From assembly GCF_000813745.1 (NCBI RefSeq), contig NZ_JWLC01000001.1, positions 1 to 64,000 of the forward strand: a stretch of 64,000 bases of DNA, read 5' to 3'. Both the position numbers and the translations under genes were made by a program. How positions within the stretch are numbered: the stretch's first letter is position 1; each line of letters starts with the position of its first letter. Under the pieces are notes generated by a model, which saw nothing but the letters and a program-made list of their open reading frames with translations, had not been told where the DNA came from and made no database searches. Origin of the DNA: Leisingera sp. ANG-M1. Lineage in GTDB: Bacteria; Pseudomonadota; Alphaproteobacteria; Rhodobacterales; Rhodobacteraceae. Shown here in pieces: positions 41,963-51,078 of the stretch.

Positions 41963-44900
41963 TTGAAGCGTTTTGCCTTTCATCAGGATAAGTTGGAACT
42001 CCACGCGTCTTCTGCACGGGTATTCGATGATCCCAAGCGGATCAGAATCCGCCGCGTAAGAGCCGTTCTGATCGCTATAGGCACAGTCATCCTCTGCTGG
42101 ACCATCCTTTTTCTGAATGGATCGTTCTCTTTGCAGTCGGCCATCCGTGAGCTGAACCCGTTTCTCAGCGGCAGCAGCCAACAGCCTGCCTCCGTAGACG
42201 GATACGACTACCGCAACCTGACACATCTGACATCCACGGCGCCCTCCCCCAAGGCAAACACTGACTGCAGTGCGGGCCGTAAACAGCCTTTTTTCTCGGC
42301 AATGGCAGATACATCCGTACCCCGGGTATACGCACATGTGCCTGTGTCCGCGGAATGGGCTTTTTTGTCCCTGGATGATAGCTGCGGCCAGGCCGGGGTC
42401 ATCGTTCCTGAATGGATCAGCATTGTTGAAGACCAGGGCCGCCCCGCAGTCTCTCTGATCAGCAAAGACACCCGGATTGCCGTTGAGGAATACATTGCAG
42501 GCGCGGCTTCCCGTCCACAGCTGCTGCCCGCTGTGCGGCTCGTTGGCGGCGGTCAGAACGATGATTTCTTTGAAAGGGTTTCCTCCCCGGAACAGGCCGA
42601 GGCGCTCGCGGAAGGGCTGGCAAGCGCGGTGACGGCTTTGAACGCGCAGGGCGCCTGCCTCGACTTCACCGGCCTGAAGCCTGAAAAATTCCGACGTCTT
42701 GAACCATTAATGTCGCGTGTAACCGGGGTATTCCGTGCCCGCGAGCTGACGGCCTGCACCGTTTTCGACGGCAGCCAAACTGTCTGGAAGGACACGGAGC
42801 TGACGGCGCTTTTTGACCAGGTAATCCTGAAACTCTTTCATCAGCCTTGGGCAGAATCCGTCCCGGGACCGATCTCTCCCTATGGCTGGTTTGAAGACAC
42901 TGCTGCGCAAGCCGCAAAATTCATTGGAGTGGACAAGCTAGTTGTCGCCATTGGCAGTTTTTCAGTTGAATGGACTTCCGGAGTAAGTAATCCGGAAACC
43001 CTCTCCTATGCCGAAGCTATGCACAGAATCGGAACGGCCGGTGCGGAATTGCACTTCGGCGCCAAAGTCTCGAACAGCATGAGCCGCTACCGCGACGCAC
43101 AAGGGCACCAGCGCAAGATCTGGATGCAGGATGCCGCGTCCGCATATAATCAGCTGATCCGCCTGAAAGAGCTTGGCATCGCCAATGTTGCAGTCTGGTC
43201 TCTTGGCATGGAAGACCCCGGAATTTGGAAAATTCTACGGCATCAGAATGACGGCGAAGAAGTTCTGGACACAGCTCTGAAAATTGTAGAGCTCAACAAC
43301 TACGTGAACTACCAAGGCCAGGGCGCATTGATCCGCATTGATCAGCGGGCATCGGGCGGCGTGCGCCAGCTTGCATTCGAGGCCGGGACTGGCCGGATCA
43401 GCAACCAGACCTACAGCCTGTTGCCCAAACCCTACTCCATCGAGCGATACGGCAAGCCCGACACCCGAAAGCTGGTACTGACTTTCGATGATGGACCGCA
43501 CGAAAAATACACAAAGGACATTCTGGACATACTACAGCAGGAAGATGTTCCAGGTTCCTTCTTCGTCGTTGGCACAAGCATCATGGATTCTCCCGATCTA
43601 GTTGCCCGGATGTTGGATGAAGGCCATGAAATCGGAGCCCACAGTTTCTCTCATCCCAGAATGGATCTGATTTCCCAAACCCGTGTCGATTTGGAGTTTG
43701 CTCTGCTGGATAAGATCCTGGCCGGGGCCTCCGGGCGGAAAACAATGCTGTATCGGGAACCTTTTCAGCGCAGCGGCGGTCCGATCAGCGCAGAGCGGGT
43801 CGCCTCTCTGGAAGCAGCCGAAGACCGCGGTTTCGTTATTGCCGGCATGGAAATCGTACCAAAGGACTGGGAAGGGTGGGACAGCAGTCAAATTGCAAAT
43901 TTCGTGATCGACCAAGTCGAACAGGGAAATGGCAATGTCATTCTTCTGCATGATGGCGGACAGGACCGCACAGCCTCTGTCAACGCGGTCCGCCCAATTA
44001 TCCAATCCTTGAAGGAAAAGGGCTATGAATTCACCACACTGGCCGATCTTTTGGGAACCACCCCAGCGGCATTGATGCCGGTGGCCGAGGGCGGTTCACC
44101 CGCCTTTGACCGTGTGTCGTTTTCAATGGTGTGGTTTGCGCAGAAATCACTGGTCTTTGTGTTCTGGACGGTGCTCGCAATCGGCATCCTCCGCTCCGCA
44201 GGCATTCTGATTCTCGCACTCATGAACCGCCGTGAAAGATTCACACCGTTGCAGCGGCAGCCCAAAGTCGCTGTGATCATCCCGGCACACAACGAAGCAA
44301 AAGTGATTGCCCAGAGCGTCGAAAGCGTCCGTGCATCCGGATACAAAAACCTTGAGGTCATCGTCGTGGACGACGGATCGACTGATGACACGCTCATTGA
44401 AGTTCTCAAGTTTGGACACAAAAGCGAAGTGCGTCTCATCTCGCAGCCGAACCAAGGAAAATGGAGCGCCCTGAACCGCGCGATCCTCAGCTGCGACGCT
44501 GAATTTGTTGTGTGCATCGATGCAGATACGCAGATCCGTAGGAACGCGATAACCCATCTGGTGAAGCACTTCATGGACCCGAAAGTCGGCGCCGTGGCGG
44601 GCAAGATCATTGCGGGCAACCGGGTGAATATCCTTACCCGCCTGCAAGCTCTTGAATATGCAACCGCCCAGAATATCGAAAGAAAGGCGTTTGACCTTAT
44701 CAACGGCATTTTGGTTGTACCCGGAGCTATCGGCGCATGGCGGGTTGAGGCTCTCAGAAAGGCGGGACTGTTCAGTGATGAGACTCTGACCGAGGATACC
44801 GATCTAACGATCCAGGTGAACCGCACGGGCTACACCGTGGTCTTTGAACCCAAGGCAAAGGCCTATACAGAGGTCCCCGAGAAGGTGGGTCAGCTTCTGA

Positions 44901-45382
44901 AACAGCGACTGCGCTGGTCCTTCGGCATGTTCCAAAGCGCCTGGAAGCACAAAGGGGCAATCATTGATGGCCGGTCGGTTGGATTGGTCTCCATTACCGA
45001 CATGTTTGTGTTCGGCTATATTTTTCCTCTTCTGGCTCCCATTGCTGATCTCTTTGTAGTCATAATGCTCTACAATCTCGCTGCAGGCGGATGGGCTGCG
45101 GAAGTTGGCGACTCGCAGACGGTGCAATCAACGCTGTATCTCTGGGCCTATCTGACCCTGCCGGCAATGGAGCTGCTGATTGCCGCGATTGCAATCTCGT
45201 CAGATGAGGATGAAAGCATGTGGTCTCTGTGCCTCTTCCCGCTGCAACGGCTGGTTTACCGCCCCCTGCTGTATTTTTCGGTGATCCGCTCTATCCTGCG
45301 TGCCGTAACCGGGCGCTTAGCCAGCTGGGGTATACAAAAACGGCAAGGCCGGAGTTATAGTTTGGCAGCTGGAAGCACATGA
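41963..45382 (+). CDS. fusion: GH18-like domain, NodB deacetylase, family 2 processive glycosyltransferase
   Basis: A 1,139-aa membrane protein. A membrane helix (about 33-52) leads to an outside part: a GH18-like barrel (about 120-440) whose DxxDxE motif has decayed to LDFTGLKPE, and a NodB polysaccharide deacetylase (about 500-690) with TFDDGPH (metal D510) and HSFSH (H560, H564). After another helix (about 725-753) comes a cytosolic GT2 domain with DDG (803-805), DAD (853-855), TED (943-945) and QRLRW (981-985), then C-terminal helices. It should make and deacetylate a beta-linked amino-sugar polymer, PgaC/PgaB-style in one chain. TTG start with a GGGGGG-type site. Confidence 0.87.
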   Translation: MKRFAFHQDKLELHASSARVFDDPKRIRIRRVRAVLIAIGTVILCWTILFLNGSFSLQSAIRELNPFLSGSSQQPASVDGYDYRNLTHLTSTAPSPKANTDCSAGRKQPFFSAMADTSVPRVYAHVPVSAEWAFLSLDDSCGQAGVIVPEWISIVEDQGRPAVSLISKDTRIAVEEYIAGAASRPQLLPAVRLVGGGQNDDFFERVSSPEQAEALAEGLASAVTALNAQGACLDFTGLKPEKFRRLEPLMSRVTGVFRARELTACTVFDGSQTVWKDTELTALFDQVILKLFHQPWAESVPGPISPYGWFEDTAAQAAKFIGVDKLVVAIGSFSVEWTSGVSNPETLSYAEAMHRIGTAGAELHFGAKVSNSMSRYRDAQGHQRKIWMQDAASAYNQLIRLKELGIANVAVWSLGMEDPGIWKILRHQNDGEEVLDTALKIVELNNYVNYQGQGALIRIDQRASGGVRQLAFEAGTGRISNQTYSLLPKPYSIERYGKPDTRKLVLTFDDGPHEKYTKDILDILQQEDVPGSFFVVGTSIMDSPDLVARMLDEGHEIGAHSFSHPRMDLISQTRVDLEFALLDKILAGASGRKTMLYREPFQRSGGPISAERVASLEAAEDRGFVIAGMEIVPKDWEGWDSSQIANFVIDQVEQGNGNVILLHDGGQDRTASVNAVRPIIQSLKEKGYEFTTLADLLGTTPAALMPVAEGGSPAFDRVSFSMVWFAQKSLVFVFWTVLAIGILRSAGILILALMNRRERFTPLQRQPKVAVIIPAHNEAKVIAQSVESVRASGYKNLEVIVVDDGSTDDTLIEVLKFGHKSEVRLISQPNQGKWSALNRAILSCDAEFVVCIDADTQIRRNAITHLVKHFMDPKVGAVAGKIIAGNRVNILTRLQALEYATAQNIERKAFDLINGILVVPGAIGAWRVEALRKAGLFSDETLTEDTDLTIQVNRTGYTVVFEPKAKAYTEVPEKVGQLLKQRLRWSFGMFQSAWKHKGAIIDGRSVGLVSITDMFVFGYIFPLLAPIADLFVVIMLYNLAAGGWAAEVGDSQTVQSTLYLWAYLTLPAMELLIAAIAISSDEDESMWSLCLFPLQRLVYRPLLYFSVIRSILRAVTGRLASWGIQKRQGRSYSLAAGST

Positions 45383-47937
45383 AACGCAGAACCTTCCTGA
45401 AATTTGCAGCCGCAAGCACGGCCTTTTTCCCAGTACCCGGAACGGCCTCATCGCTGCGGGGGTCTCCTGCACAGGCGTTTCAGGTTGCCTCAATCCTCAA
45501 CGAAGACCTCTCCATACCGCATCTCATTGCGGTCCTCGATGCCTTTGTCGACCGCAACATTCCTCTTGCATGTGTGGTCGACCCTTTCGGAAAAGATGGA
45601 CACCCGCTGTCCCCAGAAAGCAAACTGGCACAAGTTTTGAACGGCTACCTGCTGGGTAACAGCGGTCTCGATATCGTGCCTTACGTCCATGATCTATCGC
45701 TGCTATCCGAGCATTTTCAGGCCCGCGCAGTTTTTGAAGCGGTATCCGCGATAAAGAGCATGCTCCGCCCTGCTCTTTTGGTTCGAAAATCCGGATTGCC
45801 CGTACAAAGCATTGCATGTGCCGAACATGCAAACCCGAACCCACCCCGCGGTGTGCGCTCTGCAGGTATTCTCAACGTTTTAACCCTGCCTGCCGAGCCC
45901 GGCCCGGTCCGCTCAGAAACCTGGGATAATGGTGTTGTGAGGCTGTTCGGTGGCAGCCTGCAAACTCTTCAGGAGACCGCAGGTCCGGCAAAATTCACAG
46001 AACAGGGTTCAGGCCAAAATCTACTTTACCTGTCCGCTAAAGAATTCGCGCGACAGCCACTGAACCGGCTAAAGAAAACCGCCGGTCAATTTACCCGCGC
46101 ACTTGCAGAGCGGGAGCTCGATGGGGATCTGAGTCTGCTACCGGTTCCGGATATTCAGCTGCGCGACAACTACCGGTTCAAGAAAACGATTTGCCTGCAT
46201 GTGCTGCATCCGCAAAAGCAAAACCAACTGCAAGTTTCAGCCTATTCCGCATTTACTGCCTTTCTCCGAGAAACCGGGATTCCCCATTCCACCGGAAGAC
46301 CTTCGGAAAAAGGGCGCGAAGCCGGGTTTTGGGTTCCAACGGAACTGCCTCTGAAAAGAACCGGTTCCGGCGACAGCCTGCCCGGTATGTCGCCTATCAG
46401 AGCCGGAAGCACAAGCGACGCAGCACTTCGTACGATTCAACAGGCTATTCCAGGCATTGGCGTTACTTTCCCTGGCACTGACGCCGAAAGACAGGGATTA
46501 GCCAGCACGGGAATTTTGCAGTTTCCAAAACATGTTGTGAGCGGCGGTGACGCGGTTCAGTCATTTAATGAAGCGATCGCCGGTACCGCAGATGCAGTCA
46601 TTTTCTTGCATCCAGACGCTTTCACCTTTCCGCCAGATCGGCGAGCTTTGCAGGACCGGCTGCGCGGCTTGCACACTGACGAGGGGACCCAGTTCTTGTA
46701 TCTGGAACAGTTTGTTCGCGCTCTCGTTCCCGCCGGCCCCCTGCCCTCCCGTCAGAGGAAAACCTCCGCAGCTGCTCCAGAACTGCTTGAGAAACGCCGC
46801 CATCCTGCTGGCCTTGATCAGGAAGAGTTGCTTGAAGATGCCCGAGTGGCCTGGCAGTACATTGAAAAGTTCTCGGATCCCGCAACCGGACTTTGTCCGG
46901 CAACAGTAAATTTTGCACCGGGAGGACAATACCACAAGGCCGTCACCATGTGGGATGTCGGCAGCCACATCAACGGCTTGGTGGCAGCACGGCAGATCGG
47001 CTTGATAAGTCAACAAAGTTTTGAAGCCGCAATCCGCAAAATCCTGCCCAATATCGCAGGCCGGACGTCCCAAAACCGCCACCTGCCACAGGGGTGGATA
47101 CGCACTGACCGCCGCAAGTGGGGCAACAAGAACTTCGACGGCTCCGATGCAGGCCGTTTGCTCGCTGCCTTAGACAATCTGCGCCGGCACAGCAATTTCG
47201 GCGATCAGCTGGAGGAACTTGTTGCCTCCTGGGACCTTCAAAAGGTGATCATCGACGGCGAAGTCCACTCAGTGGTAAACGGCGAGCTGAAATCATCCTA
47301 TGTATCGCATAGCGCCCACTACTCCGCCTTGGCCTTCCGACGGTGGGGGCTGGCAGCCAATTCTCCTTATGAAGTGCTTTCCGACCGAACTCCAGCCGAC
47401 GGCCGCATGGCACTGCTTGAAGCTGCGTCCAGGATCGGACCATTTGGGGCTGAACCGCTTTTGCTCGAAGCCATGGAGCTAGGGATGTCGAGGGAAAGCG
47501 CCTTTCTTGCCGATGTGCTGTTCTCTGCGCAATTGGAAGAATTCCAGGAGACAGGTCGGCTGATCTGCGTATCCGAAGGTCCGATCGATAAATCTCCCTG
47601 GTTTCTCTATCAGGGTCTGCAGCTCGATGCTCCCAAGCGCACTTGGGCGTTTGACACCGTCGGACAAGAGCCGGAGTACCGAACTCCTGAATTCCGCGAG
47701 GAGAACCTTGCTATCAGTAGTAAGGCCGCCTTTCTTTGGTCCGCTTATCAACCTCATGAGTACTCAGAAAAACTCACAAGCTTCACCAGAAGTGTCGCTA
47801 GAACCAAAAATGGTTTTGCCTCAAGTATCTATTTGAAGAACGGGCGGCCAACCGAGGCCTATACCGATTTGAACACAAATGGTGTGATTCTACAGGCGAT
47901 TGCCCACCGCCTTGTCAGCTCAGGCGGGAAGCTCTGA
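45379..47937 (+). CDS. Tat-exported DUF3131 protein of the polysaccharide operon
   Basis: An 852-aa protein. The N-terminus MKRRTFLKFAAASTAFF is a twin-arginine signal. The middle is not recognised. From about residue 480 the wording LEDARVAWQYIEKFSDPATGL, MWDVGSHINGLVAARQIGLIS and GWIRTDRRKWGNKNFDGSDAG is DUF3131/glucoamylase-like (alpha/alpha barrel). ATGA overlap with the synthase gene shows coupling. A periplasmic role in trimming or handling the polymer is inferred. Confidence 0.83.
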   Translation: MKRRTFLKFAAASTAFFPVPGTASSLRGSPAQAFQVASILNEDLSIPHLIAVLDAFVDRNIPLACVVDPFGKDGHPLSPESKLAQVLNGYLLGNSGLDIVPYVHDLSLLSEHFQARAVFEAVSAIKSMLRPALLVRKSGLPVQSIACAEHANPNPPRGVRSAGILNVLTLPAEPGPVRSETWDNGVVRLFGGSLQTLQETAGPAKFTEQGSGQNLLYLSAKEFARQPLNRLKKTAGQFTRALAERELDGDLSLLPVPDIQLRDNYRFKKTICLHVLHPQKQNQLQVSAYSAFTAFLRETGIPHSTGRPSEKGREAGFWVPTELPLKRTGSGDSLPGMSPIRAGSTSDAALRTIQQAIPGIGVTFPGTDAERQGLASTGILQFPKHVVSGGDAVQSFNEAIAGTADAVIFLHPDAFTFPPDRRALQDRLRGLHTDEGTQFLYLEQFVRALVPAGPLPSRQRKTSAAAPELLEKRRHPAGLDQEELLEDARVAWQYIEKFSDPATGLCPATVNFAPGGQYHKAVTMWDVGSHINGLVAARQIGLISQQSFEAAIRKILPNIAGRTSQNRHLPQGWIRTDRRKWGNKNFDGSDAGRLLAALDNLRRHSNFGDQLEELVASWDLQKVIIDGEVHSVVNGELKSSYVSHSAHYSALAFRRWGLAANSPYEVLSDRTPADGRMALLEAASRIGPFGAEPLLLEAMELGMSRESAFLADVLFSAQLEEFQETGRLICVSEGPIDKSPWFLYQGLQLDAPKRTWAFDTVGQEPEYRTPEFREENLAISSKAAFLWSAYQPHEYSEKLTSFTRSVARTKNGFASSIYLKNGRPTEAYTDLNTNGVILQAIAHRLVSSGGKL

Positions 47938-47975
47938 ACAGACAAGGCGCTGTACAGCTAGACTACGCGATAGCC

Positions 47976-48605
47976 CTAGAAAGTGCGGCATCCACTTGCT
48001 GCAATTTCCCCTGGGGAAACCGGGTAACCCGGCCGGGGGTTCAGAATGACTGTCTGGATTCCGGTGATTTGGTTCATGCAGCTGTCGACCCAGCTTTCGT
48101 CAATCCCTTTGCCGCCCACATAGATGTCCAGCCAGTCATGCCCCTGATAGCCGCTATGGCACGGACCTGCCTGAGGTTTCGGCCCATCCCCGCACAGATC
48201 CTCGACAATCGCGTATCTTTGCAGGTTTCTAATGTAGAATTTGGTACCTGCTGGATAATCCATGTAGCTACGGCCATTTCGCCTTACGTGCCCTACAGCG
48301 AGTGTAACCGGATCCTCGTAAGTCCCTATTCCTCCCGCCTGTCGGTGGATCACTGGCCTGGCAATTTGGGCTGAGCCGCGCGGAGTATTGTCCCAGTAGC
48401 TATAGCCAGTGAGAAATACGTTCATGTTTTGTTCTTCCAAATATCCGGAGTTTGAACCGATTTCACCGGCAAACCCTTCGTCAACTGCGAGCCGAGTACT
48501 AAGAACCCCGACGCGGCCGCCGCTTGCCCTTTCTGTAACACTGCAAGCTGCTGCAGTAAGCAATGCTCCAAACATGAGCGTAAGTCTGGTTACTTTGTAA
48601 GCCAT
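47976..48605 (-). CDS. lipoprotein with double-psi beta-barrel-like domain
   Basis: A 209-aa protein. The signal ends in a lipobox (LLTAAACS), so it is a probable outer-membrane lipoprotein. The C-terminal half (YPAGTKFYIRNLQRYAIVEDLCGDG, HDWLDIYVGG) resembles 3D/RlpA-like double-psi barrels, which bind or cut cell-wall or plant-type glycans. ATG at 48,605 has an AGGATGG site; the open upstream frame is considered leader. It converges with the DUF3131 gene. Confidence 0.7.
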   Translation of the reverse strand: MAYKVTRLTLMFGALLTAAACSVTERASGGRVGVLSTRLAVDEGFAGEIGSNSGYLEEQNMNVFLTGYSYWDNTPRGSAQIARPVIHRQAGGIGTYEDPVTLAVGHVRRNGRSYMDYPAGTKFYIRNLQRYAIVEDLCGDGPKPQAGPCHSGYQGHDWLDIYVGGKGIDESWVDSCMNQITGIQTVILNPRPGYPVSPGEIAASGCRTF

Positions 48606-49693
48606 ATTACCATCCTGATTAACTGGGTACTCAGGAAGCCGCAAAAACTTGGATATCGCAGCCGCCGTCCAATGCAGAATGAATGCAAAGGGGAAACAAA
48701 CCACTAAATTAAAAGGGAAAATTTTAGCATTCTCAAAAACTATGGCGGCATACCGTCTGTCGCGGAGAAATCTAACAAACCTGAAAGAGATGCCGACACG
48801 CTTGATGGAAAGCTTCGAATTCAATCGGTTATAGAGCATTCAACTAGAATGCTTTTCACCTTTCCAAGCGTAGAAGATAGGGAGTGCGGATGATCGAAAA
48901 ACTGCAACTTAGTTGCATATTCGAACAGAGCCGCTGACCCTTGGGGGGTCGGTGAGATTAGATGCTCTGGTAAACATCTAACTTCAATCATCAGAAAGAC
49001 ATTTCCTCACGATGTCAACAATTTGTACGAGTGTTGTAGCGAAGAAAATTGCTTCTGAAGCCGGACTGGGTATTTGCATCACATTCCCCAAAACGTCCTA
49101 GAGCAACATCAGTTCGAACGGGTCAGCGAACTATGATCCCCAACATTGTAGGTAGAAACTGCAATGGGTCACTGCGCAAATTGACAAGGTGGCGGCTCCC
49201 GCTCCAAAGATCCCAAACGGGGGAGTTTGCCAGCAAACGGATTCAGCCTGGGTTCAGGAACGACTGGATCTCATCTTCACGGGCCTTGGCAGCCAACGTC
49301 CGAGGCTGTTGGAGAACAGGGATTCCATAAGCAAATCCATTTGCTACAGGGCGGTCTCGTGGCCGATGCCGCCTTATTGCTGAAGGCCGCTCAGCGCCGA
49401 TTTCGTCGCGCTCCACAAGCGAAGGTCAAACAAGCGATCAAGGTCCATTGTTGGCTCCGAACGACCGCTTTTCCATTGAACCCTGCAGCCCGGTGATCAC
49501 CTGATCCCCAGCCCGCCGCCGCACTTCTCCATCCCCGAAGCGGCGCGGCAATTCTCCTTAATTGGACAGCCGCAGCCGTCGCTCTATACTGTTAACGTCC
49601 CAATCTAACCGGGGTGGGATAGAGCGGTCCGCTGTACCAGCTTCCACAGGTGCGAATGCCCGGCGGGCCGCTCGCTCCTTTGATGGACGTAGC
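48606..49693. other. 1.1-kb gene-poor junction between cargo block 2 and the regulatory genes
   Basis: The first 250 bp are AT-rich and likely hold the lipoprotein promoter. From 48,850 to 49,690 several short frames exist on the plus strand, but none has a ribosome site or a recognisable protein. It looks like degraded sequence left by earlier insertions. Confidence 0.4.
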
Positions 49694-50056
49694 TTAGGCG
49701 GTAAGCACCTTGGCTAAACCGGAGAGCTGAACGCGTTGTTTTTCCGGAATACTGTAGAAAGCTCTGACAAGATCAACGGCTTCCTTGGACTGCAGAGTTT
49801 CTGCTGAAAGGTGGCCTTCAGCTGCGTCTTCCCTGGTCTTTTCCAAGCCTTGGAAAAAGTGGGTAACATCAACGTCGAGCGCTACTGCGATCTCCCACAG
49901 ACGAGAAGCACTGACGCGATTTGCCCCAGTTTCGTACTTCTGGATTTGCTGAAACTTCACGCCTACTGCGGACGCCAATTCTTGCTGAGTCTTCCCAACT
50001 AGCCAACGCCGGTGGCGAATTCTCTTTCCAACATGGACGTCAACGGTGTGAGGCAT
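49694..50056 (-). CDS. XRE-family regulator, PraR-like
   Basis: A 120-aa protein. The N-terminal helix-turn-helix (GKRIRHRRWLVGKTQQELASAVGVKFQQIQKYETGANRVSASRLWEIA) is the common alphaproteobacterial PraR/SinR-like type; such regulators often control biofilm and surface genes. The C-terminal tail ends KQRVQLSGLAKVLTA. It lies between the NusG-like gene and the polysaccharide cargo and is a candidate regulator of that cargo. Confidence 0.8.
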   Translation of the reverse strand: MPHTVDVHVGKRIRHRRWLVGKTQQELASAVGVKFQQIQKYETGANRVSASRLWEIAVALDVDVTHFFQGLEKTREDAAEGHLSAETLQSKEAVDLVRAFYSIPEKQRVQLSGLAKVLTA

Positions 50057-50260
50057 GACATGCTCCTACGAAACCAATTCGTTCCAGCAGGTAACTTATC
50101 AGGTACTTCTTTTCAATTAATGGAATTCATCACCCTACGTAGCTCAGCAGTTGCTGACGTCGCGCAGCTCGGAAAGCGGACATTGCCCGGGATAGGTTGT
50201 GACTGCTAGGGAACAGGATTTCGCACTTGCAGTGAATGTCGACACAGTCCCGCTTTTTCC

Positions 50261-50869
50261 TCACGCAGCCCCCTTCACATCCAATGGATCAATCTGGACC
50301 CGCACCGACTGGCCGAACATCTCCGCCCGCGCCTCGATCACGGGATGCACATCATGAGCCGCCTGAACCATGTCAGAGAACCTCACAATCCGCCCCATGA
50401 ACGGCCCTGCAAGCACCTCCAGCGCAGCACCCGGCTCAAACTGGCACATTGCCGCCCGGTCCCGGCTATCGATGATCCGCTGCGCCTCTGCGTTCTCCTC
50501 GCTGACCTTGCTCAGGAATGGCTGCACGTGCCTGCGGACCTCCTGCCCGCTCACCGTCATCAGCGACGCATTCAGTCCACGGCACTGCACAGCCTGCGCA
50601 AACAGCTCCGGCGGGATATCCGCAAAGATGTAGCCCGGCAGGTAGGCGCTGGTCACCGGCTCGGCGTAGCGTTTCTTCCCCTGGCGCTTGAACTCGATCT
50701 TACGCGGGGCGAACGCCTCAATCCCGAGAGCCCGCAGCTGGCGCTCTACGGCGAACTCCCCGCGCTCCTGGCTCACGGTTTCTGCCCCCCGTCCCGTCTC
50801 CACCTCGAAATGCAGGTGGCGCGGGAGGGTGACTTTCTTGGTGGTTGTGATGCCCAGGTACCAGGTCAT
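50261..50869 (-). CDS. phage NusG-like transcription (anti)termination protein
   Basis: A 202-aa protein with an N-terminal NGN-like domain (MTWYLGITTTKKV, AYLPGYIFADIPP) and a C-terminal KOW-like segment (EPGAALEVLAGPFMGRIV). Specialised NusG paralogues such as RfaH attach to RNA polymerase and let it read through terminators. Its place at the end of the replication operon, before the late genes, equals that of lambda Q, so a late antiterminator role is inferred. Confidence 0.78.
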   Translation of the reverse strand: MTWYLGITTTKKVTLPRHLHFEVETGRGAETVSQERGEFAVERQLRALGIEAFAPRKIEFKRQGKKRYAEPVTSAYLPGYIFADIPPELFAQAVQCRGLNASLMTVSGQEVRRHVQPFLSKVSEENAEAQRIIDSRDRAAMCQFEPGAALEVLAGPFMGRIVRFSDMVQAAHDVHPVIEARAEMFGQSVRVQIDPLDVKGAA

Positions 50870-51078
50870 GCGCGGTTCCTTTTCTGCCCGGTTGTTCGCT
50901 TATGGCGGAGCGGGTGCCCTGCCCTGACCCGTGAAATTGCAATGGCCAGCTCATCGCGCGTCTTGGGCGCAAAACGCCGGCGCTGCATGATGACCTCCAG
51001 GATGTACTCTGCGTCGCGCTCGTCCTGGGTCTCGATGGCGAAGCGCTCGGCTTCGTACTTGCTGTCGATCTTGCTCAA
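50866..51078 (-). CDS. small basic phage protein in the replication operon
   Basis: About 70 aa: SKIDSKYEAERFAIETQDERDAEYILEVIM followed by a basic tail RAGHPLRHKRTTGQKRNRA. The likely start is the TTG at 51,078, which overlaps the stop of the replication gene as TTGA; ATG at 51,102 or 51,135 are alternatives. It overlaps the NusG-like gene by 4 bp. Unknown role. Confidence 0.6.
   Translation of the reverse strand: MSKIDSKYEAERFAIETQDERDAEYILEVIMQRRRFAPKTRDELAIAISRVRAGHPLRHKRTTGQKRNRA

Noticed and set aside
49049-49496. Overlapping plus-strand frames in the junction region.
   Set aside because: No ribosome site, mixed composition, and no similarity that I can recognise to transposases or other genes.
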